Assembly: GCA_945876405.1 (NCBI GenBank)
Contig: CAMCOJ010000088.1
Location: 1 to 7,959 of the forward strand
Source: an uncultured Ruminococcus sp.
GTDB taxonomy: Bacteria; Bacillota; Clostridia; Oscillospirales; Ruminococcaceae
Reading direction: 5' to 3'
Length of the DNA: 7,959 nt
Under the pieces are notes generated by a model, which did not search any database, was not told where the DNA came from, and worked only from the letters and a program-made list of their open reading frames with translations. Positions 1-6,148 of this stretch are shown here, piece by piece (within the stretch, counting starts at the first letter, position 1; each line of letters starts with the position of its first letter). A program made the translations under genes and the position numbers.

Positions 1-1
1 C

Positions 2-145
2 GAGATTATGACAACCTGGCAGAAAAACCAAAAACTCCGCGTAAAAAAGACCGGGCTAATATCGCCTAACGGCAGCACAGTTAACCTGAATGCCTACAAA
101 ATCAAAAGCGTTAACGATAGCTGCATCAACTGCAGTTATTGTTAA
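2..145 (+). CDS. C-terminal fragment of an unrecognised protein (cut by window start)
   Basis: One forward frame is open from the window edge to a TAA at 143-145, giving 47 residues that begin EIMTTWQKNQ and end NCSYC. The other two forward frames stop early (by position 9 and at 67-69). The fragment is basic in its first half and has three cysteines near the end. I do not recognise the family. The last 13 codons lie inside a 20-bp hairpin (106-150), which is unusual for coding sequence, so either the terminator overlaps the gene end or the frame is open by chance. The call rests only on an open frame, with no visible start or ribosome binding site. Confidence 0.3.
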   Translation, partial: EIMTTWQKNQKLRVKKTGLISPNGSTVNLNAYKIKSVNDSCINCSYC

Positions 146-150
146 CGCTT
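106..150. terminator. 20-bp hairpin, probable terminator (best for the - strand)
   Basis: Bases 106-125 pair with 131-150 in a continuous 20-bp stem containing two G-U pairs, with a 5-nt loop (TCAAC). The outer arms AAGCGTTAAC and GTTAACGCTT are perfect complements. Read on the - strand, the stem runs into a T-rich stretch (TTTTGATTTT), as in a rho-independent terminator. On the + strand it is followed by ATTATATCATTT, which is less typical. It could be a second terminator for the leftward regulator operon or mark the end of the upstream + strand gene. Confidence 0.5.
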
Positions 151-247
151 ATTATATCATTTCAGAAATCAATTGAATAGACACGTTATATTTTACGCTT
201 ACGTCAAGTATTTAATTGATCTTTTTATCCGATCTTTTTTATCACAT

Positions 248-290
248 AAAAATCCGATAAACGGTAATTTTTCGCGTTTATCGGATTTTT
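248..290. terminator. Bidirectional rho-independent terminator
   Basis: A perfect 16-bp inverted repeat (248-263 with 275-290) encloses an 11-nt loop. The stem core is ATCCGATAAACG, and its outer A5/T5 ends give a U-run on either strand. It lies about 80 nt past the stop of the response regulator gene on the - strand and faces the + strand fragment ending at 145, so it can serve convergent transcripts. It is the clearest terminator in the window. Confidence 0.85.
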
Positions 291-368
291 ACACAGTCAT
301 ATAAGGTAATACAATTAAGTAAAATTAATCGGGAGTTTCTCGTCTGAGTACGATTTTAAAACAAATTC

Positions 369-1067
369 CTAAATATTCATTTTATATCCCACGCCAAGCT
401 TGTTGATAATATAGCTTTGCTTTCCGGGAACGGCTCCCAGCTTCTTTCGGATATTTGCCATATTTACCTGAAGCTTTTTGCGGCTTCCCTCATCGTTGTA
501 ACCCCATATAGCATTTATGATAGCGGAATATGTCATTACTTTGCCGCTGTATTGGGACAAAAGTGCTATGATATTGTATTCGGTTTGAGTCAGCATTATT
601 TCTGTGCCGCTTATGGTGATCCTTCGTGCATCGTAATCTATTTCCATATCTCCCAAAGTAAAAATGCTGTTGGTGAAATCGCTGCTTTCATCTGAGTAAT
701 GTCTGGTTCGCAGAGCGCTGCGAACTCTTGCTACAAGCTCAGCCGAGCCGAAGGGCTTTGTAATATAATCATTTGCACCTTTATCAAGAGCGTCTACCTT
801 ATCGGATTCATCAGTGCGTGCGGAAAGAACGATGATGGGTATGTATGAGCTTTTTCTGATGTATGTCAGCAGAGATATACCATCTCCGTCCGGAAGCCCA
901 AGATCGAGTATGATAAGGTCGGGATTGTGAGATGAAAACATCATCTTTCCTTCCGAGCAGGTCTGTGCGGATATAACAGTATATCCTGCTGTCTCAAGCA
1001 GCGTCGACACAAAGGCAAGAATATTTTTTTCGTCCTCAACAAGCATTATCTTATATTTATTGTTCAA
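369..1067 (-). CDS. OmpR/PhoB-family response regulator, KdpE-like
   Basis: This is a DNA-binding response regulator of 232 residues, the normal length for the OmpR/PhoB family. The receiver domain spans about residues 5-120, with the acidic pair E11/D12, phospho-acceptor D55 (LIILDLGLPDGDG), switch residue S82 and K104 in TKPF. A winged-helix DNA-binding domain covers about 133-232 and ends in the typical KLGVGYKM. The start is a TTG (1067-1065), preceded on the - strand by GGAGG (plus positions 1081-1077) at 9-nt spacing. This site lies inside the end of the kinase gene, which overlaps by 11 nt, so the two are translationally coupled. The sequence is closest in style to KdpE, but no kdpFABC genes are visible; the neighbours are a phosphate transporter and a Ca2+ antiporter. 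It is phosphorylated by the adjacent kinase. The DNA target is unknown, but the divergent intergenic region with 11-bp repeats is a natural candidate. Confidence 0.93.
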   Translation of the reverse strand: MNNKYKIMLVEDEKNILAFVSTLLETAGYTVISAQTCSEGKMMFSSHNPDLIILDLGLPDGDGISLLTYIRKSSYIPIIVLSARTDESDKVDALDKGANDYITKPFGSAELVARVRSALRTRHYSDESSDFTNSIFTLGDMEIDYDARRITISGTEIMLTQTEYNIIALLSQYSGKVMTYSAIINAIWGYNDEGSRKKLQVNMANIRKKLGAVPGKQSYIINKLGVGYKMNI

Positions 1068-2139
1068 TGACTGTTTCCTCCATATCCAGAGTAAAACGCA
1101 GCATCGCTCCGCCGCCCTTTATATTTTCCGCAAGAATCTCTCCGCCGTGCGCCCTTACAATGGTATTGCATACGGAAAGTCCGATGCCTGAGCTATTTTT
1201 TGTTTCCAAGGTATTTTCCGCGGTCAGATGTGCTCCGCTTAGAATGCTTTTAAGCTTATCGGCGGCAATTCCCTTGCCGTCATCGGTAATTTCAAATATG
1301 CATTTATTGTTTTCAGAAAAAATCCTTAAATTTATTGTGGTGGTACATTCACCGTGAAAAATTGAGTTATTTATTATATTTATCATAACCTGCTCTATAA
1401 GCATTGCATCCATTGGCACGATAAGCAGTTCATCGGGCATATCAATGTTAATCTTGATCGCAGGATGCCTTCTGCTGATTTTTTGCAGGACCGAATCTAC
1501 AAGCTCCTCAACAGCCACGGGAGTTTTCACGAGTCTTGTTTTTCCACCGTCAAGCTTTGTGATGGAAAGCAGATTTTCAACCATTCTCGCAAGCCAGTCG
1601 GAATCATTTTTTATACCATCGAGAAGCTGAAGCTTTCTTTCATCTGACAGAAGCTCATAGTTATCTATTATGGTGGAGCTGGAGCCGTATATCGAGGTCA
1701 AAGGAGTGCGAAGATCGTGTGAAACTGCTCGCAGAAGATTTGCTCTCATACGCTCTTTTTCGCTTTCTGCCTTAATTGCCTCCTGTTGTTTGAGCTTTGT
1801 GGTAAGTGTACCTGTTACAAGTGTAACTATTATCATTATTACAGCAGATACCACATTTTCGTGGATAGTAAAATCAAATTTGAAAAAAGGAAATGTAAAT
1901 GCAAAGTTTACTGCCAGCACGCTGATTAAAGATGCGATTGCACCGTAAGTATAGCCCTCGGTAAGAACTGAAATTATATAAACTGCCAATACAAAAATTG
2001 CAGGAATAAGCGAACGGTTATAAAAAAAATTGTCTATAACAAGGCACAATACGAACGCCAATACCAGTGTTATCATCATAATGCCTATATTTTTGATGTT
2101 CTTTTTTATTTTCCTCACCTCAGAATATCCATCATTCAT
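1057..2139 (-). CDS. Sensor histidine kinase, truncated KdpD-like (DUF4118 + HisKA + HATPase)
   Basis: This is a membrane sensor kinase. Counting from the longest frame (TTG at 2172, 371 residues), about residues 27-125 form a four-helix membrane region with the KdpD-type DUF4118 signature (NFAFTFPFFKF). The dimerisation/phospho-acceptor box has H152 (AVSHDLRTPLTS). The ATPase domain has the N box (NIINNSIFHG, 265-274), G1 DDGKG (297-301) and G2 GIGLSV (329-334). The N-terminal KdpD and universal-stress-like domains of classical KdpD (~900 residues) are absent, as in the short KdpD-like kinases of Clostridia. The start is uncertain. I list the only ATG near the N-terminus (2139), but no candidate has a good Shine-Dalgarno, and a probable promoter (-10 at 2149-2144) would place transcription start at about 2137. 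The true start may therefore be GTG at 2118. The gene is co-transcribed and overlaps the response regulator by 11 nt. The stimulus is unknown; K+, turgor and phosphate are possibilities by analogy only. Confidence 0.92.
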   Translation of the reverse strand: MNDGYSEVRKIKKNIKNIGIMMITLVLAFVLCLVIDNFFYNRSLIPAIFVLAVYIISVLTEGYTYGAIASLISVLAVNFAFTFPFFKFDFTIHENVVSAVIMIIVTLVTGTLTTKLKQQEAIKAESEKERMRANLLRAVSHDLRTPLTSIYGSSSTIIDNYELLSDERKLQLLDGIKNDSDWLARMVENLLSITKLDGGKTRLVKTPVAVEELVDSVLQKISRRHPAIKINIDMPDELLIVPMDAMLIEQVMINIINNSIFHGECTTTINLRIFSENNKCIFEITDDGKGIAADKLKSILSGAHLTAENTLETKNSSGIGLSVCNTIVRAHGGEILAENIKGGGAMLRFTLDMEETVIEQ

Positions 2140-2143
2140 ATTA

Positions 2144-2172
2144 ATAATATCATATTTTGGATAAAGATTCAA
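2144..2172 (-). promoter_or_regulatory. Probable promoter of the kinase/regulator operon
   Basis: Read on the - strand, TTGAAT (2172-2167) is followed by a 17-nt spacer and TATTAT (2149-2144), with an extended -10 TG at 2152-2151. This is a good vegetative sigma-factor match. It would start transcription at about 2137, inside the longest reading frame of the kinase, which argues against the TTG 2172 start. Predicted from sequence only. Confidence 0.5.
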
Positions 2173-2187
2173 CTAAGGAATATCATA

Positions 2188-2220
2188 TGTTCCTAAATCT
2201 TAACTGAAACTTTACCAAAG
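2188..2220 (+). promoter_or_regulatory. 11-bp imperfect direct repeats, Pho-box-like operator
   Basis: CTTAACTGAAA (2199-2209) is followed immediately by CTTTACCAAAG (2210-2220), matching at 7 of 11 positions. A weaker third unit precedes them at 2188-2198. The 11-bp period, the CTnnnC-like heads and the A-rich tails resemble binding arrays of PhoB/PhoP-family response regulators. The array stops 6 nt before a probable -10, in the place of a missing -35, as expected for an activator site. It lies upstream of a phosphate transporter gene and between two divergent operons, one encoding an OmpR/PhoB-family regulator. Which regulator binds it is inference. Confidence 0.4.
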
Positions 2221-2224
2221 ATAT

Positions 2225-2232
2225 GCTAAAAT
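2225..2232 (+). promoter_or_regulatory. Extended -10 of the phosphate transporter promoter
   Basis: TGCTAAAAT gives an extended -10 (TG-n-TAAAAT, hexamer 2227-2232). No good -35 hexamer lies 16-18 nt upstream; TGAAAC at 2205-2210 (16-nt spacer) is a weak match. This fits a promoter that needs an activator bound to the adjacent 11-bp repeats. Confidence 0.45.
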
Positions 2233-2250
2233 AAAGATGAGTAAAATGGA

Positions 2251-2282
2251 AAAGGAGGTATGCTTCCTTTGGAAGCGTAAAA
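2251..2282 (+). promoter_or_regulatory. Shine-Dalgarno plus hairpin before the transporter start
   Basis: A near-perfect Shine-Dalgarno (AAAGGAGGT, 2251-2259) lies 23 nt before the ATG at 2283, which is too far for normal use. Between them is an inverted repeat, GCTTCC (2262-2267), TTT loop, GGAAGC (2271-2276), extendable outward to 2259/2279 with one G-U pair. Folding the 6-bp core would leave 8 unpaired nt between the Shine-Dalgarno and the ATG, an ideal spacing. When unfolded, GGAAG (2271-2275) is itself a weak Shine-Dalgarno 7 nt from the ATG. Confidence 0.5.
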
Positions 2283-4025
2283 ATGTCTGTTTTTAATGTG
2301 CTTGAATTGATAGGAGGACTTTGCCTGTTTCTGTTTGGAATGAATGTAATGGGGCAGGCTTTGGAAAAACGTGCGGGCAGCAGCCTGCGAAATCTGCTGG
2401 GAAAGCTTACGCAGAATAAGGCAGCAGGCTTTTTTACGGGAATGGGCGTGACTGCGGTAATACAAAGCTCATCTGCTGTTACGGTCATGGTTGTTGGATT
2501 TGTAAACTCGGGCATAATGACCCTTCGTCAGGCAATAAATGTTATTATGGGTGCAAATGTAGGCACTACTGTAACTGCGTGGATACTTAGTCTTGGAGGC
2601 ATTGAAAGTGACAACCCCATAGTAATGCTGCTCAAACCTTCTTCGTTTACTCCGATTCTTGCTTTGATCGGAATAATACTCTATATGTTCTGCAAAAACG
2701 GCAAAAAGAATGATACGGGTATGATACTTCTGGGCTTTGCAACGCTTATGTTCGGTATGGACACAATGTCCGGTTCTGTATCGGGACTTAAAGACATTCC
2801 CGAATTTTCACAGCTTTTTGTTATGTTCAAAAATTCGATCCTCGGTGTTCTTACGGGAGCATTGCTGACTGCTGTGATACAGTCAAGCTCTGCTTCGGTA
2901 GGCATTTTGCAGGCTTTGACAGTGACCGGACAGGTTTCCTACGGTGCAGCCATACCAATTATTATGGGACAGAATATAGGCACCTGCGTTACAGCTCTTC
3001 TTTCCTCGGTGGGAGCAAACAAAAATGCAAAACGTGCAGCACTTGTGCATCTTTCCTTTAATGTTATCGGCACAACGGTATGGCTGACAGTATTTTGTAT
3101 TGTAAAGGCTGTGCTTGCTCCTGAAATGCTTAATTACCCTGCTTCACTTTTCGGCATTGCGATTGCTCACTCCTCATTCAATATACTTTGTACCATAATT
3201 CTTCTGCCAATGACAGGCTTGCTTGAAAAAATATCGGTGTGTCTTGTTCCTGATTCTAAAACGAAGGAAAAGGCAGCAGAGCTGGACGAAAGACTGCTGG
3301 GCACTCCACCTATTGCTTTGGAACGCAGTAAGGATATGGTGGCAGAGATGGGCAGGACTTCTATAACAGCTTTAAAGTCAAGTCTTGATATACTATTCGA
3401 TTATAATGAAGCTGCGGCTGATGAGATACGGCAATTGGAGAGCCTCACAGACCATTATGAGGATATTATCGGGCAGTATCTTGTAAAGCTCAGCAGTCGG
3501 AGCATGAGTGAATCCGGAGCTTTGGAGGAGATAAAGCTGTTTAAGATGATAGGTGATTTTGAACGCATTGCCGACCACAGTGTAAATATTATCGAATCTG
3601 CCGAGGAGCTTCATAAGAAAAAGATCGTATTTTCCGAGAACGCACGCCGGGAGCTTGATGTGCTTATCTCTGCAGTAAAAGACATTCTGAACTGCACACA
3701 GGAGGCTTTTGAAACTGACAGTGCCCAAAAGGCATCGGCGGCAGAGCCTTTGGAACAGGTTATTGATGATTTGAAGGAAAAGCTGAGAACACGACATATT
3801 CTTCGTTTGCGGAACGGGGAGTGTTCCATTGAGGCAGGCTTTGTTTTGTCGGATTTGCTGACAAATCTGGAAAGAGTGTCAGACCATTGCTCAAACATTG
3901 CTGTATGCATTATTGAAGCAGCACACAATGAATTTGCTCTCCATGAAGGTCTGAGGGATATTCGTGGGGAAAGTGCCGACTACTTTGAGGAATATAAGAG
4001 CAATCTAAATAAATATAAAATATGA
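2283..4025 (+). CDS. Na+/phosphate cotransporter with C-terminal PhoU-like domain
   Basis: This is an inner-membrane sodium-dependent phosphate carrier of the NptA / SLC34-like PNaS family, 580 residues. Residues ~1-315 hold about eight hydrophobic segments arranged as two inverted repeats. Each repeat carries the signature TAVIQSSSA (57-65 and 196-204) and a following glycine motif (GANVGTT 90-96, GQNIGTC 229-235). The QSSS motifs are known to line the substrate path in this family. Residues ~345-560 form a cytoplasmic helical PhoU-like region with paired metal-binding-type motifs GDFERIADHSVNI (424-436) and TNLERVSDHCSNIA (527-540). PhoU-like tails in this family are thought to regulate phosphate entry. 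The length is typical of bacterial members. The ATG at 2283 fits the start of the first helix, and its unusual leader is described separately. It begins an operon with the antiporter 13 nt downstream and is divergent from the two-component system. Confidence 0.93.
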   Translation: MSVFNVLELIGGLCLFLFGMNVMGQALEKRAGSSLRNLLGKLTQNKAAGFFTGMGVTAVIQSSSAVTVMVVGFVNSGIMTLRQAINVIMGANVGTTVTAWILSLGGIESDNPIVMLLKPSSFTPILALIGIILYMFCKNGKKNDTGMILLGFATLMFGMDTMSGSVSGLKDIPEFSQLFVMFKNSILGVLTGALLTAVIQSSSASVGILQALTVTGQVSYGAAIPIIMGQNIGTCVTALLSSVGANKNAKRAALVHLSFNVIGTTVWLTVFCIVKAVLAPEMLNYPASLFGIAIAHSSFNILCTIILLPMTGLLEKISVCLVPDSKTKEKAAELDERLLGTPPIALERSKDMVAEMGRTSITALKSSLDILFDYNEAAADEIRQLESLTDHYEDIIGQYLVKLSSRSMSESGALEEIKLFKMIGDFERIADHSVNIIESAEELHKKKIVFSENARRELDVLISAVKDILNCTQEAFETDSAQKASAAEPLEQVIDDLKEKLRTRHILRLRNGECSIEAGFVLSDLLTNLERVSDHCSNIAVCIIEAAHNEFALHEGLRDIRGESADYFEEYKSNLNKYKI

Positions 4026-4031
4026 AAGGAG
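4025..4031 (+). promoter_or_regulatory. Ribosome binding site of the antiporter gene
   Basis: AAAGGAG begins on the last base of the transporter stop codon and sits 7 nt before the ATG at 4039. It fixes that start and shows tight operon coupling. Confidence 0.75.
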
Positions 4032-4038
4032 CTGCATT

Positions 4039-4965
4039 ATGGAATTTGTTCTTCAAATAGGACTTCTTATCATTGGATTTGTATTGCTTATTAAGGGTGC
4101 GGATATTTTTGTGGACGGTTCCTCGGGAATTGCTGCAAAGTTCGGCATACCACAGCTTGTTATCGGTCTGACAATAGTTGCTATGGGAACAAGCTCGCCC
4201 GAAGCAGCGGTGAGCATTTCAGCCGCTCTAAAGGGCAGTGCTGAAATAACCATCGGCAATATTGTGGGCAGCAACATACTTAATATACTGATTATTCTTG
4301 GAATATCCTCGGTAATTGTTCCTCTTGCTGTGGCAAAGTCCACAATGAGATATGAAATACCCTTTATGATAGTTATAACGGTACTCCTTTTGGTGACAGG
4401 ACTTAACGGCAGTATCGGAATTGTTGAAGGAATTATCCTGCTTGCGGCATTTGCGGTGTATCTTACATACCTTTTCATAATGGCAAAGAATGATATGAAG
4501 CAGGAGGATTCCCCGAAGGATATATCCACTGTAAAAGCGGCATTATTCATTATACTCGGTCTTGCAATGATAGTGCTCGGAAGCAATTTTACTGTTGATG
4601 CAGCAAGTGCAATTGCCCTTTCATTGGGACTGAGCGAAAGATTTATCGGACTAACCATAGTAGCGCTGGGAACATCCCTTCCCGAGCTTTGCACTTCGGT
4701 TTCTGCGGCAAGGAAGGGAAATGCAGACATTGCCATCGGAAACATTGTAGGCAGCAATATTTTCAACATTCTTTTTATTGTTGGCTTATCGGCTCTTATT
4801 ACAGAGGTGCCTTTTGCGAGCAATTTTATTTTTGATACAATTATAGCGGCAGCAGCGGCGGTGATGCTGCTGATAGGCTGTCTTTGGGAAAAGGGAAAAC
4901 TTAAAAGATCTGCCGGTATTCTGATGCTCATTGGATATGCAGTATATTTTGCGGTGATATTATAA
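4039..4965 (+). CDS. Calcium/sodium antiporter, CaCA family (YrbG-like)
   Basis: This is an inner-membrane cation/Ca2+ exchanger of 308 residues, the usual length for bacterial YrbG-type members with ten membrane helices. The two inverted alpha-repeats that define the CaCA superfamily are both intact: GLTIVAMGTSSPE (43-55) with GNIVGSNILNIL (73-84), and GLTIVALGTSLPE (204-216) with GNIVGSNIFNIL (234-245). The glutamates E55 and E216 are the ion-binding acidic residues expected from family structures. A hydrophilic loop at ~150-165 separates the halves. It is probably co-transcribed with the phosphate transporter, 13 nt upstream, and with the small membrane protein gene 22 nt downstream. Pairing phosphate uptake with Ca2+ export could limit calcium phosphate imbalance, but that is inference. 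Exchange of K+ as well, as in related NCKX proteins, cannot be judged here. Confidence 0.94.
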   Translation: MEFVLQIGLLIIGFVLLIKGADIFVDGSSGIAAKFGIPQLVIGLTIVAMGTSSPEAAVSISAALKGSAEITIGNIVGSNILNILIILGISSVIVPLAVAKSTMRYEIPFMIVITVLLLVTGLNGSIGIVEGIILLAAFAVYLTYLFIMAKNDMKQEDSPKDISTVKAALFIILGLAMIVLGSNFTVDAASAIALSLGLSERFIGLTIVALGTSLPELCTSVSAARKGNADIAIGNIVGSNIFNILFIVGLSALITEVPFASNFIFDTIIAAAAAVMLLIGCLWEKGKLKRSAGILMLIGYAVYFAVIL

Positions 4966-4987
4966 AATTTTATTTAGGAGGATCATT

Positions 4988-5149
4988 ATGTCTGAAACAT
5001 CAACTATTATTATATTTATACTTTTCATTATAATTGCTATTGGTATGATTGCAATAGAAATATGGATATGGCGTGTGGAGCATAGTCCGAATAAGTCAGA
5101 TAAAAAGGATGATAATTTGTGTGAGGAGGTGACAACTAGTAAAAAATGA
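4988..5149 (+). CDS. Small single-span membrane protein (53 aa)
   Basis: An ATG preceded by a strong Shine-Dalgarno (TTAGGAGG, ending 4981) opens a 53-codon frame. It has one very hydrophobic helix at about residues 7-28 (isoleucine- and phenylalanine-rich), then a charged tail (VEHSPNKSDKKDDN) and end TTSKK. It lies 22 nt after the antiporter gene on the same strand and looks like the third gene of that operon. I do not recognise a family. Its last codons coincide with the edge of the - strand fragment that begins at about 5143, so the native C-terminus may have been altered by the rearrangement there. An internal GAGGAGGTG near 5122-5130 looks like a ribosome binding site for a following gene that is no longer present. 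Confidence 0.65.
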   Translation: MSETSTIIIFILFIIIAIGMIAIEIWIWRVEHSPNKSDKKDDNLCEEVTTSKK

Positions 5150-5553
5150 TAACGGTAGCTCCTGCATTTGTTGTCGAAATTGAGATACGCTTCTTTTATC
5201 GGATCAGTCATAGCACGCTTTTTGTAATCATCATTAGCCTTATATAACCGTTCTTTCTTGCAAGTGGTCCTGCCACAGGTAAGCGAAGCATTTGAACGTT
5301 TGGTAATCATAAGCTGTCCGCAGTTTTCGCAGTTGGTAATAAGCCTGCCTGCATCGGACATAATATCGGAGTAAATATCAAGCAAAGTGAGAATGGAGTC
5401 ATTTGCCACATAAAGGCTTATGTTCCTGTTATCATCGTGTACCCTGTAAAGAGAACTGTCCAAAACCTCATTACTGCTCCGAATAGCTGTTCGTATATCG
5501 AAAATATCCGCTGCCCTTGCCGAAATGAACGGACGGAAGATTTTCTCACTATA
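5143..5553 (-). pseudogene. Truncated DUF6076-like zinc-finger protein fragment
   Basis: A - strand frame is open from 5553 down to a stop at 4960-4962, but only about 5143-5553 looks like native protein. It contains C-x2-C...C-x4-C (CENCG, then TCGRTTCKKE), a zinc-ribbon-like cluster, followed by a basic helical stretch (YKKRAMTDPIKEAY) typical of DUF6076-type proteins. There is no ATG; a gene finder would use TTG at 5463, but homology-like sequence continues upstream of it to 5553, so the N-terminal part of the gene is missing. After YRYHF (about 5145) the frame reads through the antisense of the small membrane protein gene and loses protein character. I read it as a broken gene cut at both ends. 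The function of the intact family is not known to me. Family assignment is from memory of the motif. Confidence 0.55.
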
Positions 5554-5642
5554 TTATACTACTGAAAGGGCAGGGTTTCTATTAGTGGAATATACAAGAT
5601 ATTCTCAACTGTTTAACTGGGAAAACTCAATCTTTATGTTGA
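5554..5642. other. Intergenic gap between two gene relics
   Basis: No reading frame, RNA gene or terminator is apparent. The 3' part begins a pair of short direct repeats (GAAAACTCA at 5621-5629 and 5641-5649, 20-bp period). The stretch separates the - strand zinc-finger fragment from the + strand nuclease relic, and is probably debris of their missing 5' ends. Confidence 0.4.
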
Positions 5643-5983
5643 AAACTCAGATTTTTCTTTCAGGTTATTTTAGGTGGTCCTGAACAGTTACGATATAAAA
5701 GGAACTCCACCGCAGTTAGATGCTTATTTCAGTAATTCAAATATATATTTCGAAGTGAAATGTCATTATATACCTATTTTATAAGCCAAAATGCAGTAAG
5801 GAAAATGATCAGAAGGCTGTAAATGAAGTATTTGATGAGTTGAAAAAAGAAATAACTTCGATTTTCAGCAGCTATCCAATTCAGAAATTCTGTCGGAAAA
5901 ATAATATTGAATTAAATGCCTGGGCTGAATATAGTGAAGAAATGACTTCACTTAGTACAGAAAATCGAATTATTCTTTATTGA
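5643..5983 (+). pseudogene. Decayed PD-(D/E)XK nuclease-like gene (frameshift plus internal deletion)
   Basis: Three frames carry consecutive pieces of one protein. Piece 1 (5643-5699) reads QVILGGPEQLRYK. Piece 2, after a +1 slip in the A-run at 5697-5700, reads GTPPQLDAYFSNSNIYFEVKCH. Piece 3 (frame of 5759-5983) reads from IIYLFYKPKC to a TGA at 5981-5983 and includes IQKFCRKNNIELNAWAEYSE. Piece 2 has the catalytic pattern of PD-(D/E)XK nucleases: D (codon 5719), then E-x-K (codons 5752 and 5758). It recalls PGN_0703-like putative restriction endonucleases (..YFE.KCHE..). In intact relatives a long segment separates the KCH motif from the C-terminal YKPK region, so there is an internal deletion as well as the frameshift. 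The N-terminal part is also missing. The relic lies in a cluster of damaged defence genes and ends 18 nt before a small ORF. Confidence 0.6.
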
Positions 5984-6001
5984 TTTACAGGAGGGACTCA
6001 T

Positions 6002-6148
6002 ATGCTGTTAGATAAATTAAGAGATGTAGAAATTCCTGAAGACGGAACTAAATTTAAAGTATTGGATGCCTCTGGCATGTCCTTGACGGTTTCTTTGAGA
6101 AATGCTACGATGAAATTTCCGAAGCGAGTAGAGAAAAACTATTCTTGA
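6002..6148 (+). CDS. Small ORF of unknown function (48 aa)
   Basis: An ATG with an excellent ribosome binding site (AGGAGGG, 5989-5995, 6-nt spacing) opens 48 codons, beginning MLLDKLRDVEIPEDG and ending RVEKNYS. It starts 18 nt after the nuclease relic and overlaps the TTG start of the XRE regulator by its stop (TTGA, 6145-6148), an arrangement typical of coupled genes. The product is soluble and basic at its end, and I do not recognise it. It may itself be the surviving N-terminus of a longer protein, since the adjacent frame is open from 6058 into the XRE gene and a frameshift between the two is possible. The strong ribosome binding site is the main evidence for translation. Confidence 0.5.
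   Translation: MLLDKLRDVEIPEDGTKFKVLDASGMSLTVSLRNATMKFPKRVEKNYS

Noticed and set aside
106..150. An integron attC site, because of the paired GTTAAC arms
   Set aside because: The arms do not fit the R-Y-Y-Y-A-A-C / G-T-T-R-R-R-Y core pattern, the stem is almost perfect without the usual bulges, and no integrase or cassette is present.
2260..2280. A leader peptide (MLPLEA) before the phosphate transporter
   Set aside because: Its ATG abuts the Shine-Dalgarno with no spacing, so ribosomes are unlikely to start there. The hairpin is a better reading.
4053..4931. A 292-codon open frame on the - strand opposite the Ca2+ antiporter
   Set aside because: It is fully antisense to a clear CaCA gene with both alpha-repeats, has no membrane or domain logic of its own, and arises from codon bias of the true gene.
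4960..5142. The C-terminal extension of the - strand zinc-finger frame
   Set aside because: The residues after about YRYHF are hydrophobic antisense of the small membrane protein gene and look unlike the preceding domain.
5621..5656. A CRISPR-like or iteron array, from GAAAACTCA repeated at 20-bp spacing
   Set aside because: There are only two short copies, with no further units and no cas or rep gene nearby.
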